64,000 nt of DNA from CAYMWF01 sp964394085 [NCBI: uncultured Gemmatimonadota bacterium] (lineage in GTDB: Bacteria > GCA-2686955 > CAYMWF01): contig CAYMWF010000002.1 of assembly GCA_964394085.1 (NCBI GenBank), forward strand, positions 62,001 through 126,000, read 5' to 3'. A program made the translations under genes and the position numbers. Positions 51,076 to 59,618 of the stretch are shown here, one piece after another (the stretch's first letter is position 1; every line of letters begins with the position of its first letter). The notes beneath the pieces are model-generated. The model saw only the letters and a list, made by a program, of their open reading frames with translations, was not told where the DNA came from and did no database searches.

Positions 51076-52293
51076 ATGAAATCCCGCATTGCTGCCGGTC
51101 ACCCTATTTCGACCGGTCTGGATTTGATTGAAATGTATGCGGCAGAATGGATGAACGGATGCAACGTAGCTCTGCTTTCTAATCCTGCATCCGTCGACAG
51201 CAACTTCGAGCCGGCAACAATAAAATTCAAGCGAATGGCAGCCGAAGGTTCCTTTGCACTTAAAGCGCTTTTCGGTCCACAACACGGATTTTACGGTGAT
51301 ACGCAGGAAAACATGATCGAGTGGTTTGACTTTGTCGATCCCGAAACTGAACTACCGATCTACAGTCTATACGGCAAAACACGAAAACCGACCAAGGAGA
51401 TGCTGGATGACATTGATCTCTTTGTATGCGATTTACCCGATATCGGGAGCCGATATTACACTTACATATGGACTATGGCTCTATGCATGGAGGTCTGCGG
51501 AGAACTGGGTATAAAAGTTCTGGTGCTTGACAGGCCGAATCCACTTGGAGGTTTGCTCATCGACGGCCCCCCCCTTGAGCCAGGATTCGAATCATTTGTA
51601 GGGCTTCATGCCATGCCGGTAGTTCATGGCTTGACGATCGGCGAGGTGGCGAGATATCTGAATGAAAGGTATTTCAAAAATTGTGACCTGGAAGTGTTGA
51701 AAATGGATGGATGGGAGAGATGGATGCTATTCCCGGATACTGGATTGACCTGGGTTCCGCCGTCACCGAATATGCCCAGTTTCGAGACAGCGCTCGTCTA
51801 TCCAGGTCAATGTCTGCTCGAAGGTACGGGCTTATCGGAAGGACGAGGAACAACTCTGCCTTTCCGGATTTGCGGTGCGCCGTACATCAATGCTTCGATT
51901 CTCGTCGAGGATCTCAAACTCTCATCGGCTCAAAACCACCTGCCCGGCGCGGCATTCAGACCTGTTCATTTCAGACCTACCTTCCACAAACATACCAATA
52001 CTCTCTGCGGGGGTGTGGAGATACATGTTACGGAACATGAATCGTTCAGGGCTTTCCCGGTTACAATCGCGATCCTGCAATCGGTTTTCAAACGCACTCC
52101 GCACCACTTCACCTGGAAAAGTCCACCATACGAATATGAACACGAAAAATTACCTTTTGATATCCTTTCGGGAAGTTCGAAGCTTAGGAGCCAGATAGAG
52201 AATAATGTTCCCCTCGATGATATATTCAGCGATTGGGCGTTATGTCACCAGGATTTCTCAAAAGAGCGGGAGCCGTTTCTCTTATATCAATAA
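51076..52293 (+). CDS. namZ: NamZ-type exo-beta-N-acetylmuramidase (DUF1343, GH171)
   Basis: The family cleaves terminal N-acetylmuramic acid from peptidoglycan fragments. The 405-aa protein shows the DUF1343 blocks: ALLSNPASVDS, LFGPQHGFYGDTQENM, PIYSLYGKTRKPT, DLPDIGSRYYTYIWTM, VLDRPNPLGG and HGLTIGEVARY. Many homologues have Glu in the EHG position of the second block; here it is Gln, which may mark a subfamily. I see no signal peptide, so it should act inside the cell on imported fragments. GGAGG lies five bases before the ATG, inside the end of the Fe-S gene. The next gene would use its product. Confidence 0.82.
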   Translation: MKSRIAAGHPISTGLDLIEMYAAEWMNGCNVALLSNPASVDSNFEPATIKFKRMAAEGSFALKALFGPQHGFYGDTQENMIEWFDFVDPETELPIYSLYGKTRKPTKEMLDDIDLFVCDLPDIGSRYYTYIWTMALCMEVCGELGIKVLVLDRPNPLGGLLIDGPPLEPGFESFVGLHAMPVVHGLTIGEVARYLNERYFKNCDLEVLKMDGWERWMLFPDTGLTWVPPSPNMPSFETALVYPGQCLLEGTGLSEGRGTTLPFRICGAPYINASILVEDLKLSSAQNHLPGAAFRPVHFRPTFHKHTNTLCGGVEIHVTEHESFRAFPVTIAILQSVFKRTPHHFTWKSPPYEYEHEKLPFDILSGSSKLRSQIENNVPLDDIFSDWALCHQDFSKEREPFLLYQ

Positions 52294-52337
52294 AGTCTTT
52301 TGTTTCTAACTGTTATTACCTCTACTATCGGATTTGC

Positions 52338-54368
52338 ATGACTCGAAGATTCTCGGCCTTTGTACTTTGTGCGGGATACGGTGAACGGCTGAAACCGGTA
52401 ACCCTTCTTCGGCCCAAACCCCTCCTTCCGACAATGGATGGAACGGTGTTGTCTTGCATTTTTAATCGACTCTTCGAAGCGGATTGCAGGAAATTCGCTA
52501 TCAATACACACCATCTTACAAACCAATTCGATCATTTCGCACTCTCCATCGGACGCAAGTCCGGTGCTTCGAAAAATAGGACCGATTATATTCTTCACGA
52601 ACAATGTAAATCTTCGGAATTAGTAGTTGTAAGTGAACAGTCAATCCTGGGAACGGGTGGCGGATTGGGAAATTTATATAATACCGTTAAACCTGACGGA
52701 CCAGTACTCGTACACAATGGGGATGTTCACTGCATCTTTGATCCGGAACGATTGATCGATGCTCATCTGGTTTCCGGTCGTCTTGCGACACTGGTCCTCG
52801 TCAGGAATGGACCCGCGGATCATATTGAAATCCAAACTGACGGCGCAGTGGCATCTATTTACGGTAATCCATTCTTAAAAAGTTACCCTAAAATGACATA
52901 CACTGGCATAGCGGTTATGGAACCGCGGTTCCTAGCTTCTTTCCCCGTGCATCCGGGCCACTTGGTACCTCAATTGATCGACTGGATGGAAAAAGAACCC
53001 GGTTCGGTAGGATGGTTTGAAATACCCCAGGAGTGCTGGCAGGATTTAGGGACCGTAGAGAGATATTTGGGGAACCTCGTTGGCCAATACAACTCAGCAA
53101 GAGCAAAATCGATTCTTCCCGAGATGCAGAATACCGCAGCACTTTTGATAAATGAGGGGAGTAAACCTATTCCCAAAACAGCCCTGCTCAGGAACCTCGT
53201 TCTGCTCGACGGCGGCGAAATTTCAAGGTCGGACGTTTTTAACGGCGGGATTATCGCACCGGGTTGTTCCGTTGAACCGGGTCAATTCCGGGCATATATA
53301 CCGGAAAAATTAGAAAAAGAAGAAGAAACAGTTCTTCAGGCACTGGACGCACCCCGAAAATTGCTCGGTTCTGAATGGACGAAAAATTTCGAAACCGAAC
53401 GCCTTGCCGATGCTGGATCAGCACGTTCATTTTATAGGATAAAACCAGCCGAGGGGGACAGATATGTGATTATGGATTGCCACGGAGACATCAGGATGCT
53501 TCAAAGGTATCTGGCTGTTACCAGGGCAATGACAGAGTGTTCTTTAAATCCGCCCCGTACATTCGCTTATTCTCTCAATGATACAACTGCGGTCCTGGAA
53601 GATCTTGGTGACAGGACACTGCTCAAGCAATTCGGAAATTGCTCTTCGGATAGAGATACTGAAATCCTCTATAAGCCGATCGTCGAATACCTAGCCTCCT
53701 TTCAGGTCGAAATGCACCGTAATTTAGCGGAAAACCAAGCCCGGTCCGAACTTCAACGAAAATTCAATTTCTGGCTGTTCATGTGGGAAGGTCAGTACTT
53801 TTTCAAACACTTCGTAAGGAACTACTGCGGGGTGTCTGCAGATTCGACACATCGACATATTAAGAAAGAGCTTGCCGATATTGCCGGTAAAGCCGCCGCC
53901 TTACCCCAATTCTGGTGCCACAGGGATTTTCAATCGACTAACATACTGTTGAAAAATGGAGTGCCCAGAGTTGTTGACTTCCAGGACAGCAGACCTGGTC
54001 CATCGTTGTACGATCTGGCTTCGTTACTGAGGGACTCTTATGTCAGAATCGGTGAATCCGCCGAATCCGAACTGGTGAATCATTATTGTGGAGAAATTGA
54101 AAAACAGATCGGCGAACCGGTTGAGTACACAAAGATCATAAAAGATTACAAACTTCTTTCAGTTTCCCGCGGGATGCAGGTTCTCGGGGCATTCGCAAAG
54201 TTATCACTCACGGATGGAAAGAGATATTTTGAAGCGCATATTCCAAGGGGACTTACCAGGTTAAGGCAGGTTCTTTCTCCCGACGGCGATTATCCCGCTC
54301 TCAGCGAACTCGTCTGGTCTCTCGATCCGATGGATCGACTGGAGAAAACCCGCAATCTATTAATATGA
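52338..54368 (+). CDS. MurU-AmgK fusion: MurNAc-1-phosphate uridylyltransferase and anomeric sugar kinase
   Basis: Two-domain 676-aa protein. The N-terminal nucleotidyltransferase (about 1-240) begins FVLCAGYGERLKPV with RPKPLLP and later VHNGDVHC, as in MurU. A short left-handed-helix-like stretch follows (260-300). The C-terminal part (about 330-676) is an aminoglycoside-phosphotransferase fold with catalytic HRDFQSTN (His528, Asp530) and VDFQD (Asp547), as in AmgK. AmgK phosphorylates MurNAc at C1 and MurU makes UDP-MurNAc. The ATG at 52338 is preferred because earlier in-frame starts overlap namZ; its ribosome site is weak. Specificity for GlcNAc or another sugar is possible. Confidence 0.8.
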   Translation: MTRRFSAFVLCAGYGERLKPVTLLRPKPLLPTMDGTVLSCIFNRLFEADCRKFAINTHHLTNQFDHFALSIGRKSGASKNRTDYILHEQCKSSELVVVSEQSILGTGGGLGNLYNTVKPDGPVLVHNGDVHCIFDPERLIDAHLVSGRLATLVLVRNGPADHIEIQTDGAVASIYGNPFLKSYPKMTYTGIAVMEPRFLASFPVHPGHLVPQLIDWMEKEPGSVGWFEIPQECWQDLGTVERYLGNLVGQYNSARAKSILPEMQNTAALLINEGSKPIPKTALLRNLVLLDGGEISRSDVFNGGIIAPGCSVEPGQFRAYIPEKLEKEEETVLQALDAPRKLLGSEWTKNFETERLADAGSARSFYRIKPAEGDRYVIMDCHGDIRMLQRYLAVTRAMTECSLNPPRTFAYSLNDTTAVLEDLGDRTLLKQFGNCSSDRDTEILYKPIVEYLASFQVEMHRNLAENQARSELQRKFNFWLFMWEGQYFFKHFVRNYCGVSADSTHRHIKKELADIAGKAAALPQFWCHRDFQSTNILLKNGVPRVVDFQDSRPGPSLYDLASLLRDSYVRIGESAESELVNHYCGEIEKQIGEPVEYTKIIKDYKLLSVSRGMQVLGAFAKLSLTDGKRYFEAHIPRGLTRLRQVLSPDGDYPALSELVWSLDPMDRLEKTRNLLI

Positions 54369-55424
54369 AACAGGTATATAGTATGATTCCCCTTTGAAGC
54401 CCCTGAGGAATCTGAATACTCGCCGGGGATCATCGACCGTACCCCAAAATCTTTCTTCTACATTTTCAAAACCCTTATCTTTGTATATGAGCTCATCAAG
54501 CAGTTCCAGGGCTTTCTCTTTTGTCAGATTACCCGTCGAAGCCGTATGGACAATCTCGCTCGCCAGTTTCGAACGATGATCGGAAATTTCTTTCAGGCGG
54601 GACTTATGATCTTTTTCTCTGCCGTTGATGTATATAATGTTGTAATAGCCCCCGCAACCCAGGTTGATTCGAGAGGCATTATTCACTCCCAGTATCAACT
54701 GGAACAGCCCTTCCACCTTGTCAATTGATCCGCGCCTTTCTCCTCCACCCAAACTGGATGTATAATCGGACATGGCCAGATTTACCGAATCGACGCCTGA
54801 ACCATCGGCGACAAAAATTGTTTCAAGCGGTTCGAAAAACTGATCTATCATCGAAAAATGAAATATCCTGAATCTTTCGACCGGATCATACCCGGCGAGG
54901 ATGCCTGCATTCAGGAATACCGAGCGGGATTCCTCGCCCCTGCTCTTCCAGGTAATAATCTCGTGAACCTGCCGAATGACGTCTTTATCTTTGATGTCGA
55001 TTCTCGAACCATTTTTCTCATAGTATCCCCTACAGAAATCCGCCATGGCAAAACCGAAACGGCCGAGAAGGTTCTGATCGATGTGAGCGTGCTTCATGTT
55101 TGTAATAATTTCCCACATCATACCTGCTATCTCTTCAACAGTCTTGAAGGATGGCGGGGGTTTTTCCAATACTTCAAGCTCCTGCCGATAGGTTTCACGA
55201 AGCCGTTTTTCGATTGAAAACTTGAGTTCGTCGCCGATAGTGGATGTTCCAGTGTTCCCGTACGCTGCAACAATACCATAACGCTCCTGGATCTCCACGG
55301 GAACGACCGGCTTGATTTTATATGCCGTGTCAAGCTGGAGGTTTTCTTCATTCCAACCCCGGGTTTCGTCACAGACAAGTGCCCCCGAATAGTCGTCGAA
55401 CCTGATTGCGTTTATCGTTGTCAT
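54360..55424 (-). CDS. proteasome-fold Ntn-hydrolase-like protein 1
   Basis: Protein of 354 aa. It opens MTTINAIRFDDYSGALVCDE, which mirrors the start of proteasome beta and HslV subunits (Thr-Thr-Ile at the N-terminus, a beta turn with Ser-Gly, then Asp about 17 residues on). A Lys pair (YKIKP, residues 35-39) sits where the catalytic Lys33 is expected. A Gly-rich strand (VAAYGNTGTSTIGDE) follows. It is longer than proteasome subunits, with a helical middle and a SLGGGERRGS segment near 240. Its ATG overlaps the stop of its paralogue (TAATG). Substrate unknown; an amidase or peptidase is inferred. It ends nine bases inside the convergent murU-amgK gene. Confidence 0.65.
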   Translation of the reverse strand: MTTINAIRFDDYSGALVCDETRGWNEENLQLDTAYKIKPVVPVEIQERYGIVAAYGNTGTSTIGDELKFSIEKRLRETYRQELEVLEKPPPSFKTVEEIAGMMWEIITNMKHAHIDQNLLGRFGFAMADFCRGYYEKNGSRIDIKDKDVIRQVHEIITWKSRGEESRSVFLNAGILAGYDPVERFRIFHFSMIDQFFEPLETIFVADGSGVDSVNLAMSDYTSSLGGGERRGSIDKVEGLFQLILGVNNASRINLGCGGYYNIIYINGREKDHKSRLKEISDHRSKLASEIVHTASTGNLTKEKALELLDELIYKDKGFENVEERFWGTVDDPRRVFRFLRGFKGESYYIPVSY

Positions 55425-56503
55425 TATTGCAACTCCCCCTCCCTGTCGAATGATGCGGCGAGTTTCGAGGCTGCGAGGTGCGTTACATCGGTCTTGTAGC
55501 CCCGAAGAAATAACCGGACCGTCTTCGGATCTGAGACATTCTTCAGAATATCATCCTCGATCCGTTCAGGCTCCTTGGCACCGAAAACCAGATCGTCGAG
55601 AAAACGATACGTGTCATCCCTGGGCAGGAAGCCCGCGCGGAAGAGGGTGACAGTTTCACAGGCGAGCCGTGAGCCGATAGAATCGAGTTCGATTATGCGT
55701 TCACTCCTGGTTGCACCTTTTCCGTTCAGGTATACCAGGGAAAACACCCCACCGACTCTGGCGAATTTCTGAGCCTCCAGGCTTGCGGTGATAAGCTCTT
55801 CTATACCCTCTACCCGATCGAATCCTTCACGGCGCTGTGCTAGAGTCTTATTGTTGAGATACCTGGCGAAGCTCATACCCGAAGCGTACTTGCCACTCCC
55901 CAAGCATTCATATCCACCTGAAACAAAAGAAAGTACGGAATCCTCCCCTTTCAGACAATAAGCAGTGAAACCATCTTCTTTATCATAACCAAGGACGACT
56001 GCGTGATTTTTATAAATTTTCTTTACTTGCGGAGTGTTATCCTTGAACGTCGCGGTCTTCAGCGCGCTGCTGCGGACATCCTCCTGCTTAATTTCGTAAG
56101 TGACTCCATCCCGGGAAAAGGAGCCCTGGTTCAGTTCGTCCGAATTAAATCCATAAAGAAATCGTAATCTGTCATCGATACGGCGCCTGATCAAACGATG
56201 CCTGATTTTTAGGACCTTCGATGCCATCTGCCCTATCGATTTCAACTCGGCTGAGCCCGGGTCGGACTTCGCTGTTGCAGCGAACTCACTCCTGCACCGC
56301 TGTACGACTTCATTGTCGAAACTAGGATTGCCGACTCCGCCGTAAATCACTTCGACATTATTCTTATCAGCTGATGATTCTGGCAGCAGCAGATGTATAT
56401 TGTCTCCGAAATAAGTTCGTCTCATCCGCAGGTGCCACGACTCCTCATCGCTCATAATCGCACCGGAATGGTCGTTGAACCTGAGCATTGTCACCGTCGC
56501 CAT
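55424..56503 (-). CDS. proteasome-fold Ntn-hydrolase-like protein 2 (paralogue)
   Basis: Protein of 359 aa, similar to its neighbour along the whole length: the first strand pair (MATVTMLRFNDHSGAIMSDE), a Gly strand (VIYGGVGNPSFDNE), and a shared C-terminal pattern (R-L-A-x-E-x-V, then a D-P-x-x-V-x-x-F-L-R-G-x-K/Y block). Residue 2 is Ala rather than Thr, and no Lys is present in the segment matching YKIKP of paralogue 1. It may therefore be inactive or use Thr3 differently. The start is the ATG at 56503, after AGGGGGAT. A longer upstream frame would overlap the ATP-grasp gene. Confidence 0.62.
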   Translation of the reverse strand: MATVTMLRFNDHSGAIMSDEESWHLRMRRTYFGDNIHLLLPESSADKNNVEVIYGGVGNPSFDNEVVQRCRSEFAATAKSDPGSAELKSIGQMASKVLKIRHRLIRRRIDDRLRFLYGFNSDELNQGSFSRDGVTYEIKQEDVRSSALKTATFKDNTPQVKKIYKNHAVVLGYDKEDGFTAYCLKGEDSVLSFVSGGYECLGSGKYASGMSFARYLNNKTLAQRREGFDRVEGIEELITASLEAQKFARVGGVFSLVYLNGKGATRSERIIELDSIGSRLACETVTLFRAGFLPRDDTYRFLDDLVFGAKEPERIEDDILKNVSDPKTVRLFLRGYKTDVTHLAASKLAASFDREGELQ

Positions 56504-56519
56504 TGATCGATCCCCCTTT

Positions 56520-57902
56520 TTAAAGCAGTACTTCCCTTTCGCCGTCTGCAAGAGCTCTCATGATCGGCCCCATCTCAACGTCAGTTGAGCTGAATCCAGA
56601 CCTCAGATCACCCATAATCAACGGTGAAACCTCCGCCCCGGAGCTGATATTTGTCAGTATGGAGTTTCCGATACCAACATTTTCACCACAGAGAACCGAA
56701 CGTGAAATGCCAGAAATGAAATCCCACGTTTTGCCGACCGGATCGTAAAGAGCATTGATTCGCGTATCATAAACCAGTTTCTTTCCATGAATGTCACGTG
56801 CATCAGCAAGTCTGAGTTCCTGGATTGCGGAATCATCGGTGAATGAATCAAACATGGCCAGTTCGCGCTTATAGTCCCCTTCGTCCAGAATGAGCATATT
56901 TCTGCCGTCATACCTGCCGTATAACCTAGTGCAGGCTTCCTTCGCCACGTGATGGTTTATATGGAGGAAAACACCTTTACCTCCGGTGCTGTTCCACCGC
57001 TTCACAGCGAACCCGCTGTTAGCGCCAAGTTCTTCAACAGATGAGAAATTGATTTCATCGCTTAGAAGAGTACGGGGTCTAGAAATCTTTCGATCGTTTT
57101 CCGATTCCCAGGCACGAAACACCTTCTCCTCGATGGTTTTCGATCTGAGATCGTCGACCGGCCACGGATTTATCCATTTTGTTTCAGTGGTTTCCTCGAC
57201 TATCTTCCGGCCGAGTTCCCCGCCGTAAAACATCGGAACGTGTATTCTTTCAATCCGACGATAAACCATATCGATCGGGGTTCCGTTCAGGTAAAGTTTA
57301 CCATGCCGGACATCCGGCTTTTCGGCGGGAGTAATCCTGAACGCAGTAAATCCGGCGGATTTAAAACCATTCAAGATGATATTATGCGCGGATTCTTCCT
57401 CGCTTTCTTCGTATGGTCGCGTGAAAACCGCTACAACAGGAAGATCCTTGCGGCCTTCCTGCTTCCAGGTTTCTCTGAAAAGCCTGACGATTCTGGCCAG
57501 AATCCTGGTTGGGTGAACCGGGTATCGGATCCTGTCGGGATCGTAACCTTTTTTGACCGCTCGTTTATACAATTTGACGGAATCGATATTGGGGCAAGCA
57601 GGATATGAATTGCAGCAGGGACCTTCGACCAGGGTCGGTCGGAGATCGATTATCCGCCTGGGATTCTCGGAATCAACAACACCCATGAACAAAACATCAA
57701 GACCCAGCAGGGAACTGTGCGGATATCCCTCCCGCCGGCAGAAAACCAGATACGCATCCAGGGCATCAAGACATAATTGCCTGGTTTCTTCCCAAACCCT
57801 GCCTATAACCCAGGTGGGTGATGCGTCGTAACAACCGACTTCTTCTTCTTTACCGCGGCCACCATCAAGCAGCCTTAGATCTTCTTCTTGGATCGATGTC
57901 AT
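56520..57902 (-). CDS. ATP-grasp ligase-like protein
   Basis: Protein of 460 aa. The middle has the pre-ATP-grasp pattern of glutathionylspermidine-synthase and circularly permuted ATP-grasp proteins: GTPIDMVYRRIERI near residue 220. The C-terminal half has an ATP-binding strand (GFAVKRWNSTGGKGVF), then QELRLADARDI, an Asp-Thr-Arg metal site (VYDTRINALYDP) and TNISSGAEVSP, where Asn and Ser are typical Mg ligands. Such enzymes make amide bonds through an acyl phosphate. A CCNSYPACP cysteine cluster near 100 is unusual. It sits immediately upstream of two Ntn-hydrolase-like genes. Substrate unknown. Confidence 0.65.
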   Translation of the reverse strand: MTSIQEEDLRLLDGGRGKEEEVGCYDASPTWVIGRVWEETRQLCLDALDAYLVFCRREGYPHSSLLGLDVLFMGVVDSENPRRIIDLRPTLVEGPCCNSYPACPNIDSVKLYKRAVKKGYDPDRIRYPVHPTRILARIVRLFRETWKQEGRKDLPVVAVFTRPYEESEEESAHNIILNGFKSAGFTAFRITPAEKPDVRHGKLYLNGTPIDMVYRRIERIHVPMFYGGELGRKIVEETTETKWINPWPVDDLRSKTIEEKVFRAWESENDRKISRPRTLLSDEINFSSVEELGANSGFAVKRWNSTGGKGVFLHINHHVAKEACTRLYGRYDGRNMLILDEGDYKRELAMFDSFTDDSAIQELRLADARDIHGKKLVYDTRINALYDPVGKTWDFISGISRSVLCGENVGIGNSILTNISSGAEVSPLIMGDLRSGFSSTDVEMGPIMRALADGEREVLL

Positions 57903-58020
57903 AGTTACCCCCGCGGCGTTGCATTTTCAACCCGAGAAGTTAAAACTTTCGCGGCATGCTTCGCCGGATAATCCGGAACAGGCGAGTTGCTGCACCGAAT
58001 AACGTATATTTCCTTTTTTA

Positions 58021-59340
58021 TTACTGGAGATGCCGGTGATCGGAATGGAACCGCGCTATTCTGTTTTCCAGTTCTTTCATGAGTTCCATGCCGGTCAGTG
58101 ACACACAGGCCCGGATACCCTCGCTCCTGCTACTGCCGGTGGTTCCAAGGCTGATAGCGCTGATACCGTAATAAATGAGTTCCCTGAGCAGTTCCGGACC
58201 GTCCAGGCCGGGATACGAAATGGTAAAATAGAAACCATCTGCCAGCGGTTCGCCAAGATCATTGTCATAAACAAGGCGGAACCCGTTGGAGAGGAATATT
58301 TCTTTCATCGTGACAGCGCGCCTGGCATATTCTTGAACTTCTGACAGGAAATCGTATTTACCTTCGTTCGCGGCTCTCAACAGGGCAAGCAGTCCATATT
58401 GAGGGGTCTCTGGAACTCCGGCCGTCATCGAATACAATCCTCCATGCATGAAGGCATGACCCAGGATTTCGGTCCCGAAATATTTCCCCAGGTTAGGATA
58501 TTTGCGACGCATAAGTGCTGGAGAAACTACTGCCAGGGCGATTCGCTGCCCCGCGTAGCTGAACATCTTGGAGCTGGATATAAGAATAAAGTAATTATCG
58601 GTATACTTGGCTACCGTCGGTTGATAAGGCGGTTTTCCGGGTACCGAATAGTCTTTTCTGAAATCCATACCGAAGTATGCCATATCTTCGATAGCGATTA
58701 CATCGTGCGCCGTGCACAGTTCACCAATACCTCGAAGCTCCTCTTCGGTTAGAACGATCCATGTAGGATTGTTTGGGCTGGACCAGAGGATTCCGGCAAC
58801 ATCCCGTTTTTCGAGGCGTTTCGATAAGGTGGAAATCAGGCGTTCACCACGATTCTCGTGAAAATCTATATGATCCGTATCGAGTGCTAGAACTTTGCTC
58901 TGCAGCTTGTTAACAGGGAATCCCGGATCGAGATACAGGATCGTGCGGCGGGCAGGATCAATCCGACCCACGACCGCCTGGGAGACGAAACAACCCTGCA
59001 TGGCGCCGATGGTCGGGACGCAACCCTCGGATGTTACATCGAGATCGAGAAAGAGTTTCACAAAGCGAGCCGCCTGTTCTTTCAGCTCGGGAATACCGTC
59101 AAATGGAGCATAGGTGTTCGTTACCCCGCGATTCAACGCTTCGATTTCCGCATCCACTCCGATTCTATTCGAAGGCAGACCGGGGATACCGAACTCCATC
59201 CGGATGAATTTTTCACCCAGCTCATTCTCGATCAGATGAACGATCCTGTTAACCTCGCGGATTGACCCGTGCCCCGGATCGATACCATATTCATTTATGA
59301 TATCGTCTATTATCTCTCTATCGAATGGTATCTTCGGCAT
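58021..59340 (-). CDS. PLP-dependent class I/II aminotransferase
   Basis: Fold type I PLP enzyme of 439 aa. Visible sites are APFDGIPELKEQAARF, the PLP-phosphate region GAMQG, the SSPNNPTW block, IEDMAYFGMDFR (PLP ring Asp and Tyr) and the Schiff-base lysine in SSSKMFSYAGQR near residue 262, followed by a substrate-carboxylate Arg near the end (GIRACVSLTG). It lacks obvious signatures of a known amino-acid pathway. It is first in the direction of the ATP-grasp and Ntn-hydrolase-like genes (118-base gap), so I infer that it supplies or modifies the amino acid they use. Confidence 0.85.
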   Translation of the reverse strand: MPKIPFDREIIDDIINEYGIDPGHGSIREVNRIVHLIENELGEKFIRMEFGIPGLPSNRIGVDAEIEALNRGVTNTYAPFDGIPELKEQAARFVKLFLDLDVTSEGCVPTIGAMQGCFVSQAVVGRIDPARRTILYLDPGFPVNKLQSKVLALDTDHIDFHENRGERLISTLSKRLEKRDVAGILWSSPNNPTWIVLTEEELRGIGELCTAHDVIAIEDMAYFGMDFRKDYSVPGKPPYQPTVAKYTDNYFILISSSKMFSYAGQRIALAVVSPALMRRKYPNLGKYFGTEILGHAFMHGGLYSMTAGVPETPQYGLLALLRAANEGKYDFLSEVQEYARRAVTMKEIFLSNGFRLVYDNDLGEPLADGFYFTISYPGLDGPELLRELIYYGISAISLGTTGSSRSEGIRACVSLTGMELMKELENRIARFHSDHRHLQ

Positions 59341-59618
59341 TATCTAGTCTCCGTGATAAGTAACGACACATTCCGGACAAAAAATCAAGAGAGCGAATCT
59401 AACAAAAATCCCCGGATTCTGCAACCTTGCCGGAGACGAAAAGGTTAAAAATCTCAGTTTCGGTCATTTCGCGGATTGGGGAGAACGCACAGATTTCCCG
59501 TGTTCCAGCTTCCTGTCTAAGGGATACAATGACGGAGCGATACTACGCCCCCTTCAGAAGACGGCAAAACGGGATCATTCTGGAGAAGGATTCTGGAAAT
59601 GACTCGACGCGTTACACT

